Source: Acidobacteriota bacterium
Lineage (GTDB): Bacteria; Acidobacteriota; Terriglobia; Terriglobales; Acidobacteriaceae
NCBI GenBank assembly: GCA_021803035.1
Contig: JAJZME010000079.1
Span: forward strand, 1-32,041
Length of the DNA: 32,041 bases
Direction: 5' to 3'
Shown: positions 1 to 7,882 of the stretch, one piece after another
Position numbering within the stretch: position 1 is the stretch's first letter
Layout: each line of letters begins with the position of its first letter
The notes under the pieces: model-generated
Databases searched by the model: none
Told to the model about the DNA's origin: nothing
What the model saw: the letters and a program-made list of their open reading frames with translations, nothing else
Program-made: the position numbers and the translations under genes

Positions 1-255
1 AATCTTGCGCGCTATCAAACGCCCATGATGGATCAGGCCGACAAGGTCCTGACCGAGGTCTGGCACCAGGAGGACATCCGCTTCTACGGCTGGCGCGGCA
101 TCCAGGTGCCTTTGCGCAAGGACACTACGCCGGGCATTCAAAGCGCCGTCGATCAGATGCTGGCGGCGCTGAACAAGCAGCAGGACGGCATGGTCGCCAG
201 GGAACATGCGCTGGCCCAGCCGAAGGCGCATCATTACGAGCTGCAGCTCCAGTAG
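1..255 (+). CDS. C-terminal part of an unrecognised protein (truncated by window edge)
   Basis: The frame is open from the first base of the window to a TAG at 253-255, giving at least 84 residues. An ATG pair lies at 25 and 28, but the frame continues upstream, so this is probably the tail of a longer gene. The visible part is soluble-looking, with no membrane segment or cysteine, and ends in a Q/H-rich tail (HHYELQLQ). I do not recognise the family. It converges on the permease gene 34 bp downstream. Confidence 0.5.
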   Translation, partial: NLARYQTPMMDQADKVLTEVWHQEDIRFYGWRGIQVPLRKDTTPGIQSAVDQMLAALNKQQDGMVAREHALAQPKAHHYELQLQ

Positions 256-289
256 CGCGGAGAAACCGGGTAGCCGGCGGTTCGCGCGC

Positions 290-1891
290 TCAGGCCTTGG
301 GCTGCTGAACCTCGCGCCGGGCGCGCGGCCCGGTGGCAAACTCCGAGCGGAACCGGCTGTAGGAGAAGTAAATCACCAGGCCGATCGCCAGCCAGATAAA
401 AAAACGGAACCACGTAATGATAGGCAGCCCGGCCATCAGCAGAAAGCAACAGAGCACGCTGAGCGTGGGAATCACCGGCCCACCGGGAACAAGAAAGCCG
501 CGCCGGCGATCCGGCTCGCGGTAGCGCAGAATGATGACGCCCAGCGAGACCAGCACAAACGCGAACAGCGTGCCGATGTTCGACAGATCGGCGAGTGTGC
601 CGATGTCGAGCAGCCCCGCGGGAATGGCCACCACGAAGCCTGCTACCCAGGTGGAGAACGCCGGCGTGCGGAAGACCGGGTGTACCTTGCTGAAGACCTT
701 GGGCAGCAGCCCGTCGCGGGACATGGAAAACCACACGCGCGACTGGCCTATCTGATAGACAAGAATCGACGAGATCATGCCCAGGATCGCGCCGAACAGC
801 ACCACCAGCCGTACCCAGTGCAGCTCGCCGCCTCCGCCATGCGCCGCTGAAATCTTCCGCAGCGCATTGACCACCGGCGCGGCATCGCCCATCATCGAGT
901 TCCACGGCACCAGCCCGGTCAGGCACACGGCCACAGCCACGTAGAGCACCGTGCAGATCACCAGCGTGGAGATGATGCCGATGGGCAGATCGCGCTTGGG
1001 ATTGCGGCACTCCTCGGCCGCGGTCGAGACCGAATCGAAGCCGATGTAGGTGAAGAACATGATCGACCCGCCGGTGAGCACGCCCGACCAGCCGTTGGGA
1101 AAGTAGGGATGGTAATAGCTGGGATGGATGAAGCTGATGGCCGCGAAGACGAAGATCAGAATCGCGGCCAGCTTCAGGATCACCATGGCGTTGTTGGCGC
1201 GCGCCGACTCGCGAATGCCGCGCACCAGAACCACGGTGAGCAGCAGCACGATAACAAACGCGGGAATATTGAAGCCGAAGTGCCAGCCCGGCGGGTAGAT
1301 GACGTGCCCCGAGAAATCCGTCAACCCCTCCGGCAGATAGGCAGGCGAGATCCATCGGGCCGAGGGATGTAAGCCGAACCAGTCGAGCAGATCGACCACG
1401 TGCGCGGCAAAACCCACGCTGACGGCCATGTTCGATCCGGCGTATTCCAGGATCAGATCCCAGCCGATGATCCACGCAATCAGCTCGCCCATGGTGGCGT
1501 AGGTGTAGGTATACGCCGAGCCGGCGATGGGAATCATCGACGCCAGCTCGGCGTAGCAAAGCCCGGTAAAGGCGCAGACGATGGCCACCAGCACAAGCGA
1601 GATGGCGATTGCCGGTCCTGCGCCCGGCCGCCCCGCCATGGCGGTGTGGCGGATAAGATAGTCGGCCAGCGGCGTATTGATGAAGCTTTTGGTCTCGAAG
1701 TGCTCGCCGGAAATCGCCGTGCCGATGACAGTGAAGATGCCCGAACCGATCACCGCGCCGATGCCCAGCGACGTCAGCGACCATGGCCCCAGCGTCTTCT
1801 TGAGAGAACGCTCCGGCTCGTCCGCATCGCGGATCAGCTTGTCAATGGATTTTCGGGCAAGCAGTTGACTGGGCAGCGGCCGTCTCCTCAT
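290..1891 (-). CDS. APC-superfamily amino-acid permease
   Basis: A 533-residue inner-membrane transporter of the amino acid-polyamine-organocation family. A charged N-terminal tail of about 35 residues (with DEPERSLKKTLGPWSLTSLGIG) precedes the first helix, whose GIGAVIGSGIF motif is the family's unwound substrate-binding segment. Around a dozen hydrophobic helices follow, with SAYTYTYATMGE in the third and FFTYIGFDSVSTAAEE in the sixth. The arrangement resembles CAT/YfnA-like permeases that move neutral or cationic amino acids by H+ symport or exchange; the substrate cannot be read from sequence. The ATG at 1891 has only a weak GGCGGGG just upstream. A TAGACT hexamer on the minus strand (1922-1917) could be the -10 element. 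The C-terminus is basic and cytoplasmic. Confidence 0.9.
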   Translation of the reverse strand: MRRRPLPSQLLARKSIDKLIRDADEPERSLKKTLGPWSLTSLGIGAVIGSGIFTVIGTAISGEHFETKSFINTPLADYLIRHTAMAGRPGAGPAIAISLVLVAIVCAFTGLCYAELASMIPIAGSAYTYTYATMGELIAWIIGWDLILEYAGSNMAVSVGFAAHVVDLLDWFGLHPSARWISPAYLPEGLTDFSGHVIYPPGWHFGFNIPAFVIVLLLTVVLVRGIRESARANNAMVILKLAAILIFVFAAISFIHPSYYHPYFPNGWSGVLTGGSIMFFTYIGFDSVSTAAEECRNPKRDLPIGIISTLVICTVLYVAVAVCLTGLVPWNSMMGDAAPVVNALRKISAAHGGGGELHWVRLVVLFGAILGMISSILVYQIGQSRVWFSMSRDGLLPKVFSKVHPVFRTPAFSTWVAGFVVAIPAGLLDIGTLADLSNIGTLFAFVLVSLGVIILRYREPDRRRGFLVPGGPVIPTLSVLCCFLLMAGLPIITWFRFFIWLAIGLVIYFSYSRFRSEFATGPRARREVQQPKA

Positions 1892-1948
1892 CCCCGCCTG
1901 CGCTTGCGTCTGCGGGAGTCTATCTCAGAATACAAGCCAGGGAATGGC

Positions 1949-1994
1949 GAAGAGCCAGCAAAAGCAGCTTCCAGCCGCCGGTCCCTGGCTCTTC
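1949..1994. repeat. Hairpin with 10-bp perfect stem and conserved loop, copy 1
   Basis: GAAGAGCCAG at 1949-1958 pairs perfectly with CTGGCTCTTC at 1985-1994, leaving a 26-nt loop that contains CAGCTTCCAGCCGCC. The same 15-nt loop core occurs in a second hairpin with an unrelated stem at 9523-9559. It lies between the small basic gene and the permease, both read from the minus strand. There is no T-tract, so it does not look like a classic intrinsic terminator. Confidence 0.55.
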
Positions 1995-2049
1995 TGCACA
2001 GACATTCGCTTCAACAGTCTCAGAAGATGCTGAAAGCCGCTTCTTTCGG

Positions 2050-2205
2050 CTAGCGCTTGGACTGGCCGCGCACCATCTTCTTCACTTTTCTCTTTTGCGA
2101 ACCGCGCGGGGTGGTGCGCTTGGCTTTGGGAGCCGCCTTTTTGCGCGCCGCGCGTTTGAGCTTCTTACGTTCCACCTTGTCGGTCACTTTGGTCGTGTCG
2201 GCCAC
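2050..2205 (-). CDS. Very basic 51-residue protein (unknown, possibly nucleic-acid binding)
   Basis: A short reading frame with a GTG start at 2205-2203 and a TAG at 2052-2050. A good Shine-Dalgarno sequence (GAGAGGA) lies about 6 nt before the GTG. The product is roughly 40 percent Lys/Arg, with blocks such as VERKKLKRAARKKAAPKAKR and a tail VKKMVRGQSKR. There is no cysteine, tryptophan or hydrophobic core, so it is probably disordered. By composition it resembles histone-H1-like or ribosome-associated basic tails, but I recognise no family. A minus-strand TAGAAT at 2274-2269 could be its -10 element. The ribosome-binding site and codon-consistent reading argue that it is real. Confidence 0.6.
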   Translation of the reverse strand: MADTTKVTDKVERKKLKRAARKKAAPKAKRTTPRGSQKRKVKKMVRGQSKR

Positions 2206-2321
2206 GTTGTTCCTCTCTCGCTCGAATCAATTCAGAATTTTCCCGGAAGTCGGGGTGTCGTAACCCTTATTCTAACTGGGAATTTTCCGCCCGGCCATCC
2301 ACTCAGATCCAGGAAAAACGC

Positions 2322-3344
2322 TCAGGGTTGGAGCACCATGGCCTTGCCGAGCTGGAATGTCAACATAGACTCTGCCGGCACTACCACCTCTCTGCCGCGC
2401 GTCAGGTATTGGGCTGTAGCGCCCAGGGCGCCGCCAGCCAGCGTGCCGACGGCCGCCCCTTTGCCGCCGCCGAAGATCGCGCCCATGACAGCACCCAATG
2501 CCGCGCCGCCGCCCGTGTATGCGGCCGTCCGCTTGTTCATGCCGTAGCCCGCCTTGCCATTCTGCGTCATGGACGCGCCATTCACGTGGTAGACCTTTCC
2601 GTTCACGCTCACGGAGTACAAATCGAGCGCCAGATCCTTCGCGTTCGGGTTGCTGTTCTGAGTGCCGGCCTGCTTCAAATTCACCACGTGCAACTGTGCG
2701 GCCGATCCGGCGGGAATCACCACCGCGCCGGTGCTGTCGACGACGGCGGACTGTATTTGCGCCGGATAGAGCTTGCCAATCGGATCCGTTCTGGTGTCAA
2801 TCGCGGTGTTGGTGAGTACGCTGATCTGCGTACCCGAAGGAATCACCAGCGACTGCCCCGCTGCGGTGGACGCCATTGCGCTTTGCCCGGTGGCGCCGTT
2901 GGGCACAGGCGGCACATTGACAGGCGCCGTCTGCCCGGCCGCGGCAGCTCCAGCCGGCATTTGCTGGCCAATTGCAGGTGCGGTTCCCGCTGACTGGCCA
3001 TGCGTCAGCACCAGTGATGAGACATCTTTCACCGGAAAGACATAGCTGGTGCCGTTCGCTCCGGCGAATCGGATCCCGGTCACGCCAACCCATTGGCCGG
3101 TATGAGTCTGTCCGTTGAGCAGCGACAAGTGAACGGACTGGCTCGAAAAGACAATCGTCTGCACCTGGCTCAATGGAAACGAGTACTGGATTCCGGACGC
3201 CCCTTTGAAAACCAGCGTGCCGCCGGGCTGGCCGGTATAGGTGCCGAAATAGCTTCTGCCATCGCGCAGCACCACAACGTCGGCATGCAAGGGAAGAGCG
3301 GAGAACAGCAACAACGCGACAGAAAACAAAACAAATCGTCTCAT
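2322..3344 (-). CDS. Secreted envelope protein with two beta modules and a glycine zipper
   Basis: 340 residues with a clear signal peptide (MRRFVLFSVALLLFSALPLHA). Two tandem modules of about 45 residues follow (around 22-65 and 68-112), each of the type 'V.L.DG....G...G...F.G..G..Y.FP...V..I.F'. After a low-complexity Ala/Gly/Pro linker comes a domain starting SLVIPSGTQISVLTNTAIDT that sets a barrel-like segment ending in PAGSAAQLHVVN, reminiscent of TrbI-type or SLBB-like secreted domains. Near the C-terminus a glycine zipper (GGGAALGAVMGAIFGGGKGAA) could insert into or associate with membrane. The ATG at 3344 is preceded by GAGGTGA with 6 nt spacing. Function is unknown; a periplasmic or outer-membrane role is inferred. 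Confidence 0.75.
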   Translation of the reverse strand: MRRFVLFSVALLLFSALPLHADVVVLRDGRSYFGTYTGQPGGTLVFKGASGIQYSFPLSQVQTIVFSSQSVHLSLLNGQTHTGQWVGVTGIRFAGANGTSYVFPVKDVSSLVLTHGQSAGTAPAIGQQMPAGAAAAGQTAPVNVPPVPNGATGQSAMASTAAGQSLVIPSGTQISVLTNTAIDTRTDPIGKLYPAQIQSAVVDSTGAVVIPAGSAAQLHVVNLKQAGTQNSNPNAKDLALDLYSVSVNGKVYHVNGASMTQNGKAGYGMNKRTAAYTGGGAALGAVMGAIFGGGKGAAVGTLAGGALGATAQYLTRGREVVVPAESMLTFQLGKAMVLQP

Positions 3345-3637
3345 GGGAATTCACCTCGACCGGAGTTGTATTGACCGGGGAACGTCCTCGGGGAATTGGC
3401 GCCTGCTTGAACCCATGCGCTTCGAACTATGATACGTTCTCACATCGTCCGCCAACTTTCAATGGTTTCGCAGACCATCGTGCGGATTTGAGACGGAATT
3501 CTGGCTCATCGCTGACCGCGCAGTTCCGGGAAACCGCGCCGGAACGGGAGAAGAAATCCGGGCTCCGCTACGGGCGGCGCCGTGAGCGAGGTTGCGCAAA
3601 ATCTTGCATCGGTAGCCCGCAGGCGCTCATCCGGCGC

Positions 3638-4519
3638 TCACAGCCGCCCTTGCTTTTCCAGCGTCATCACCTCTTGGTAGAGCATCCCGCCCACAATCCT
3701 GTGCACCTTGGTGGAAGGATGCCCCTGGTGATAGTAGAAATGCGCGGAAGGCGAGGCGCAGGGTGTGGTGTTCTGGTGGAAGATGGACCGGCCCGCGCAC
3801 GGCTGCGTGGTATTCGTAATGCCATACTTCGCTGCGTGGTGCATCACGTAGTCGTAATAAGGGCCCCAGTCGCTCAGGTTTACCTTCGCTCCCGGCAGCT
3901 CCGCATTCAGTTGCGCGGGAATCTTCGCAATTGCCGGATCCAGCCGCGTGCTCACCCGGGTGAAGTCCGGAATCGCTTTTGGCAGCAGCGCCACCATGAA
4001 AAGCCGCCCGCCCAGCGCATAGATCGTCTTCACTTCGCCTTCGAGATTGTTGACCGTCTCCTGGGTCGTGTAGTTCTTGTCGTTCAGGCCACCGGCAAAG
4101 AAGAACAGCGTGGTCTTGGGGTTGAATGCAATCTTGTGCGCGCGAACCCGCGCCGCGAAGTCGTTTACCTGGTTGCGCATGCCCACGCTCAGCAGCGCCT
4201 TGCCGATCCTGTGTCCGTTGCCGCTGCCGGTTTGGGCGCCGCTGATGGCAAAGTCCAGGCTCCTGCCGCGGGTATCGGGAGCGTTGTCCGGATAGAGCGT
4301 GAACCCCAGGTGCTGGGCCAGATAGGCCACGGACGTGGGCCCATTGCCATCCCGATATCCCTCGCCGATGTCCGAATAGCTGTCGCCGAAGACATACATG
4401 CGGTTGATGGTGGCGTGCACCGGCGCGGTCCTGGCCGCGTGCGCCATTGAGGGAAGCGCGAAAACGCCGCAAGCCAGCAACAGGCCGGCGAACAAGGCAG
4501 GAACGTGTGTCCTGAGCAT
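3638..4519 (-). CDS. Secreted SGNH/GDSL-family hydrolase (lipase/esterase-like)
   Basis: 293 residues with a signal peptide ending near AHA (residues 26-28). Block I is YVFGDSYSD with the nucleophile Ser47. Block III is FFAGGLNDKN, supplying the oxyanion Gly and Asn. Block V is HQGHPSTKVH, close to the DxxH catalytic box although the Asp is replaced locally, so the Asp/His pair should be checked. The layout matches the thermolabile-hemolysin/SGNH plant-type lipase group, which hydrolyses ester bonds of lipids or acylated sugars in the periplasm or outside the cell. GGGAG lies 7 nt before the ATG at 4519. It is co-directional with, but separated by 84 bp from, the upstream helicase gene. Confidence 0.85.
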   Translation of the reverse strand: MLRTHVPALFAGLLLACGVFALPSMAHAARTAPVHATINRMYVFGDSYSDIGEGYRDGNGPTSVAYLAQHLGFTLYPDNAPDTRGRSLDFAISGAQTGSGNGHRIGKALLSVGMRNQVNDFAARVRAHKIAFNPKTTLFFFAGGLNDKNYTTQETVNNLEGEVKTIYALGGRLFMVALLPKAIPDFTRVSTRLDPAIAKIPAQLNAELPGAKVNLSDWGPYYDYVMHHAAKYGITNTTQPCAGRSIFHQNTTPCASPSAHFYYHQGHPSTKVHRIVGGMLYQEVMTLEKQGRL

Positions 4520-4603
4520 GGTTCAACTCCCGAGTCGCAGGATTGGAGAAATTGCAAAAACATCAGCCGGCCTGGGGAAGCGCTCGACCCTCTGCTCCAA
4601 ATA

Positions 4604-7387
4604 CTAAATCTTTTCCAGGTTGGCAAACTTCTCCATCAGCTTCTTCAGCCCGTGCCGCGCGAACAGCACGGTCAGTTTTGCATCTTCGCCTTCGCCTTCA
4701 CGCATCACCACCGTGCCCTCGCCGTACTTGCTGTGCCGCACGCGCTGCCCTTGCTTCAGCCCGGCAACTCCCGCGGCCGCAGCCACGCCCGGGGCCGGCC
4801 GCGCAAACGTTCCCGGCTTGCCCGGGCCCGCCTTGCCGCCGAAGAACCGCGCAATGTTGTCGATGGAATCCGACTTGCCCGGCGTCCCGTGCGCTGACGC
4901 ACTCTTGCTGCTTGAACGGCCGCCGTAAGCCGGCGCGCGCTGCGGCGCTTCCTGGCTCTCGTCCTCGTAGTTGAAGTGCCGGTCGCCGGATTCGAATGCG
5001 CGCCCGCGTCGCCGGCCTGCGCCGTAACCGCTGCCGTAAGCCGGTGTCGACCAGGCTGGACTGCTGCCGCCCAGATTTTCGATCAGCTCCTGCGGCACCT
5101 CGTCCAGAAAGCGCGAAGGAATGCTCATCTCCGGAGCCTCGTTGCCGTAGCGGCGCCGGTAATGCGCCCGCGTCAGGATCAGTGTGTGCATGGCGCGCGT
5201 CATGCCCACGTAGCACAGCCGGCGCTCTTCTTCCAGATCGTCAGGATTGTTCAGCGTGCGCGAGTGCGGGAACAGTCCTTCTTCAAGACCGGCCAGAAAC
5301 ACCAGCGGAAACTCCAGCCCCTTGGCGGCGTGCAGCGTCATCAGCGTGACACGCGCGTTGGGATCGAACTGATCGGTGTCGGAGGCCAGCGCCGCGTGAT
5401 CCAGAAACTCGGCCAGCGTCTCGCCGCGCTCCTCGGCGTCGTGCGCCGCGTTGGCCAGCTCCTTCAGGTTCTCAATGCGGCTGAAGGCTTCCGGCGAACC
5501 TTCGGCTTCAAGGGCCTTGATGTAGCCGGTGCGGTCGATGAGGAAGCGGATCAGCTCCGGCAGCGTGGCCGCATCGCCGGGCGCGCGGAAGGCCGTTTCG
5601 CCCCGCTTCTTGTCCTCTGCAACTTCCTTGCCGTCCGATTCAAAATCGGGCTGCGGCGTTTCGTTTTGTGCCGTCCGCTTGGGCTTCTTCAGAAACGGCC
5701 GCTTGGGCGCTTCTGCAAACGGCGAAAAATGGCTCGCGTCGAGCAGTGGAATCTGAGCCTGATTCGCGCCTAAGCCAAAATCAGCCGCCTCGTCCGTCGC
5801 AGCTTCCTGCCGTTCTGCCGCGGCCGGTTCCTCGGCGCCAAATGCAAAGTCCGTGTCCGCCTCGCCCGCTTCGCTCTCGGCCACATCGGCGGTGAGCTTG
5901 CCAGCAAAGTCGGGATCCATCATGGCCTGCGCATCCAGAATCAACTGCCGAAACGACTCCAGCGCCATCTGCGCGCGCGCCGGAACAAGCCGGTTCTTCA
6001 CCGCCGCGCCAGTCGCCTCCCACGTCGAGACGCCGGTTTCCAGCGCCAGCCGCTCCAGCGTCTCCAGCGTGGTTTTGCCAATGCCCCGCGCCGGTACATT
6101 GACCACGCGCTGCAGCGCCATCGAATCATGCGGATTGCGCACCAGCCGCAGATAGGCCAGCAGGTCCTTGATCTCCGCGCGTTCGTAAAAGCTGAACCCA
6201 CCCACCATGGTGTACGAGATGTTGTAGCGCCGCAGCGCCTCTTCCACCAGCCGCGACTGCGAATTGGTGCGGTACAGCACCGCGCAATGCCGCTCGGCGC
6301 CGCGCTCCGTCTCTTCGGCCGGCAGCGGCGTGTCCAGAAACTTCTGAATGCGGTCGGCGATGAACAGCGCCTCGTTCTCGCCGTCGGGCGCTTCGTAGTA
6401 GCCGACCGGCGCCCCGCCCTGCCGCTCGGTCCACAGCTTTTTCCCCTTGCGCTTCAGGTTGTTCCTGACCACCGCCCCGGCCGCTTCCAGAATCACCTGC
6501 GTCGAGCGGTAGTTCTGCTCCAGCCGGATAATGCGCGCGTTGGGAAAATCCTGCTCGAACTCCAGAATGTTGCGGATGTCGGCCCCGCGCCACGAGTAAA
6601 TACTCTGGTCCTCGTCGCCCACGGCGCACACATTCTTGCGCTCGCCGGCCAGCAGCTTCATCAGCTCGTACTGCGGACGGTTCGTGTCCTGATACTCGTC
6701 CACCAACAAATATTGATAGCGCCGCTGGTAGCGCTGGCGCACCTCGGCGGAAACCTTCAGCAGCCGCACCGCCTCCAGCAGCAGATCGTCGAAGTCCATC
6801 GCGTTATTCTTTGCCAAATCGGCCTGGTAGCTCTTGTAGATGTGCGCGATGCGTTCGCTGTTCGGGTCCTTCGAGCCCAGGTAGTACTCCTGCGGATCGA
6901 CCATGTGATTCTTGGCCCATGAAATGCGGCCCAGCACCGTGCGCGGCGTCAGTTGCTTGGTGTCCAGCCCCATGCGCCGCATCACCTGCTTCACGATGCC
7001 CTGCTGGTCGCTCTCGTCGAAGATGGCGAAGCTCCGCGTCAGCCCCTGCCCGCGCACCTGCAGCGCCTCGATGTCGCGCCGCAGCAACCGCACGCACAGC
7101 GAGTGAAATGTCGAAATCAGCGGCTTGGCCAGCGTGGTATGGCCCAGCATCCGCTCCACCCGCTCGGCCATCTCCGCGGCGGCCTTGTTGGTGAACGTCA
7201 CCGCCAGAATCGAGTCCGGCGCCACCCCTTTTTCCTGGATCAGCCACACAATGCGGCTGGTAATCACGCGGGTTTTGCCTGACCCGGCGCCCGCCAGGAT
7301 CAGCAGGGGGCCTTCGGTCGTCTCAACTGCGGCGCGCTGTTCGGGGTTCAGATTGGCAAGGAGCGGTTGCACGGTCGCATAATCCAT
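4604..7387 (-). CDS. uvrD: UvrD/PcrA/Rep-type superfamily 1A DNA helicase
   Basis: 927 residues. Motif I is AGAGSGKT (32-39); the Q-motif is LNPEQRAAV; motif Ia TFTNKAAAEM; motif II LLVDEYQDTN; motif III VGDEDQSIYSWRGA; motif IV LEQNYRST; motif V TLMTLHAAKGLEF; motif VI EERRLCYVGMTRA. It unwinds DNA 3'-5' in excision repair, mismatch repair or fork rescue. The C-terminus carries the PcrA-type segment VRHSKYGEGTVV (RNA-polymerase/DNA-contact Tudor-like tail). It is clearly longer than the usual 720-780 residues because of an acidic, Ala/Glu-rich insertion at about 505-600 in the 2B region. A TACACT hexamer on the minus strand at 7413-7408 is a plausible -10. UvrD and PcrA cannot be separated on sequence alone. 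Confidence 0.93.
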   Translation of the reverse strand: MDYATVQPLLANLNPEQRAAVETTEGPLLILAGAGSGKTRVITSRIVWLIQEKGVAPDSILAVTFTNKAAAEMAERVERMLGHTTLAKPLISTFHSLCVRLLRRDIEALQVRGQGLTRSFAIFDESDQQGIVKQVMRRMGLDTKQLTPRTVLGRISWAKNHMVDPQEYYLGSKDPNSERIAHIYKSYQADLAKNNAMDFDDLLLEAVRLLKVSAEVRQRYQRRYQYLLVDEYQDTNRPQYELMKLLAGERKNVCAVGDEDQSIYSWRGADIRNILEFEQDFPNARIIRLEQNYRSTQVILEAAGAVVRNNLKRKGKKLWTERQGGAPVGYYEAPDGENEALFIADRIQKFLDTPLPAEETERGAERHCAVLYRTNSQSRLVEEALRRYNISYTMVGGFSFYERAEIKDLLAYLRLVRNPHDSMALQRVVNVPARGIGKTTLETLERLALETGVSTWEATGAAVKNRLVPARAQMALESFRQLILDAQAMMDPDFAGKLTADVAESEAGEADTDFAFGAEEPAAAERQEAATDEAADFGLGANQAQIPLLDASHFSPFAEAPKRPFLKKPKRTAQNETPQPDFESDGKEVAEDKKRGETAFRAPGDAATLPELIRFLIDRTGYIKALEAEGSPEAFSRIENLKELANAAHDAEERGETLAEFLDHAALASDTDQFDPNARVTLMTLHAAKGLEFPLVFLAGLEEGLFPHSRTLNNPDDLEEERRLCYVGMTRAMHTLILTRAHYRRRYGNEAPEMSIPSRFLDEVPQELIENLGGSSPAWSTPAYGSGYGAGRRRGRAFESGDRHFNYEDESQEAPQRAPAYGGRSSSKSASAHGTPGKSDSIDNIARFFGGKAGPGKPGTFARPAPGVAAAAGVAGLKQGQRVRHSKYGEGTVVMREGEGEDAKLTVLFARHGLKKLMEKFANLEKI

Positions 7388-7633
7388 GCGGGAAGGATCC
7401 TGCCTCTAGTGTACCGTTGCAGGCAGTCCGCGGCCGGAAGAGTCGGCCCGATCCCGCGGCCGCGCCTGTAAGACCGGTTCTGATGCGCATATAAAACAAA
7501 TTAGATCATGCACTTAAAGGCATGCGTCCTTCGTGCCCGGCTGCCGTCTCACGCGCCTCTTGCATCCTCTCCCATCCTCCTGATTTTTTGCTCTTCTGCC
7601 CGCGTCTTCATGGTTTCCTTATGTCCGGATCTC
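7388..7633. other. Intergenic DNA between divergent uvrD and glnA
   Basis: This part of the gap holds the probable uvrD promoter (minus-strand TACACT near 7410) and an AT-rich patch around 7488-7518. The patch contains TATAAA and a small inverted repeat CATGC...GCATG. I see no sigma-54 (-24/-12) signature and no open reading frame that looks coding. Confidence 0.4.
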
Positions 7634-7882
7634 TAGACTGAAGCCATCTTGTGATGGGGTGGGAACTTGAAGCGGCTGGACGCGGCAACGAACCGCAGCG
7701 CTGTGCCTCCTCTGTGGCGGATTCCACGGCCCGCCCGCTCATCTCTTCCATTCCATGCCGGCCTGGTAATTTCTCTTCGCACGGGTGGGTGCGGGAGGTT
7801 ACCCTACTTGTGAGCGTTTCATCAACAGCCGCCAGCGTCCCTCACGCAGGCACTGTACCTTACCCAGCTAAGAAGGAGACTC
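7634..7882 (+). promoter_or_regulatory. Possible promoter element and structured mRNA leader of glnA
   Basis: TAGACT at 7634-7639 could be a -10 element, which would give a leader of about 237 nt. The leader starts with a small hairpin (CCATC-TTGT-GATGG, 7644-7657). Next, GGGTGGG at 7657-7663 can pair, with one G-U, with CCCGCCC at 7730-7736. That long-range stem would enclose the hairpins GCGG-CAACGAA-CCGC (7682-7696) and GTGG-CGGATT-CCAC (7714-7727), giving a multibranch shape. A further CGCAC/GTGCG hairpin lies near 7777-7792. It matches no riboswitch consensus I know; the pairing was done by eye. Confidence 0.3.

Noticed and set aside
234..1784. 516-codon minus-strand frame overlapping the permease in another phase
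   Set aside because: It is out of frame with the permease helices and yields an Arg/His/Gly-rich sequence; a frame shadow, not a second gene.
3371..4450. 359-codon plus-strand open frame
   Set aside because: It lies antisense to the SGNH hydrolase, which has a signal peptide, catalytic blocks and a ribosome-binding site. The antisense product is low-complexity Arg/His-rich, typical of GC-rich shadow frames.
7388..7882. Sigma-54 promoter for glnA
   Set aside because: No TGGCAC-N5-TTGC type -24/-12 element was found by eye in this gap.
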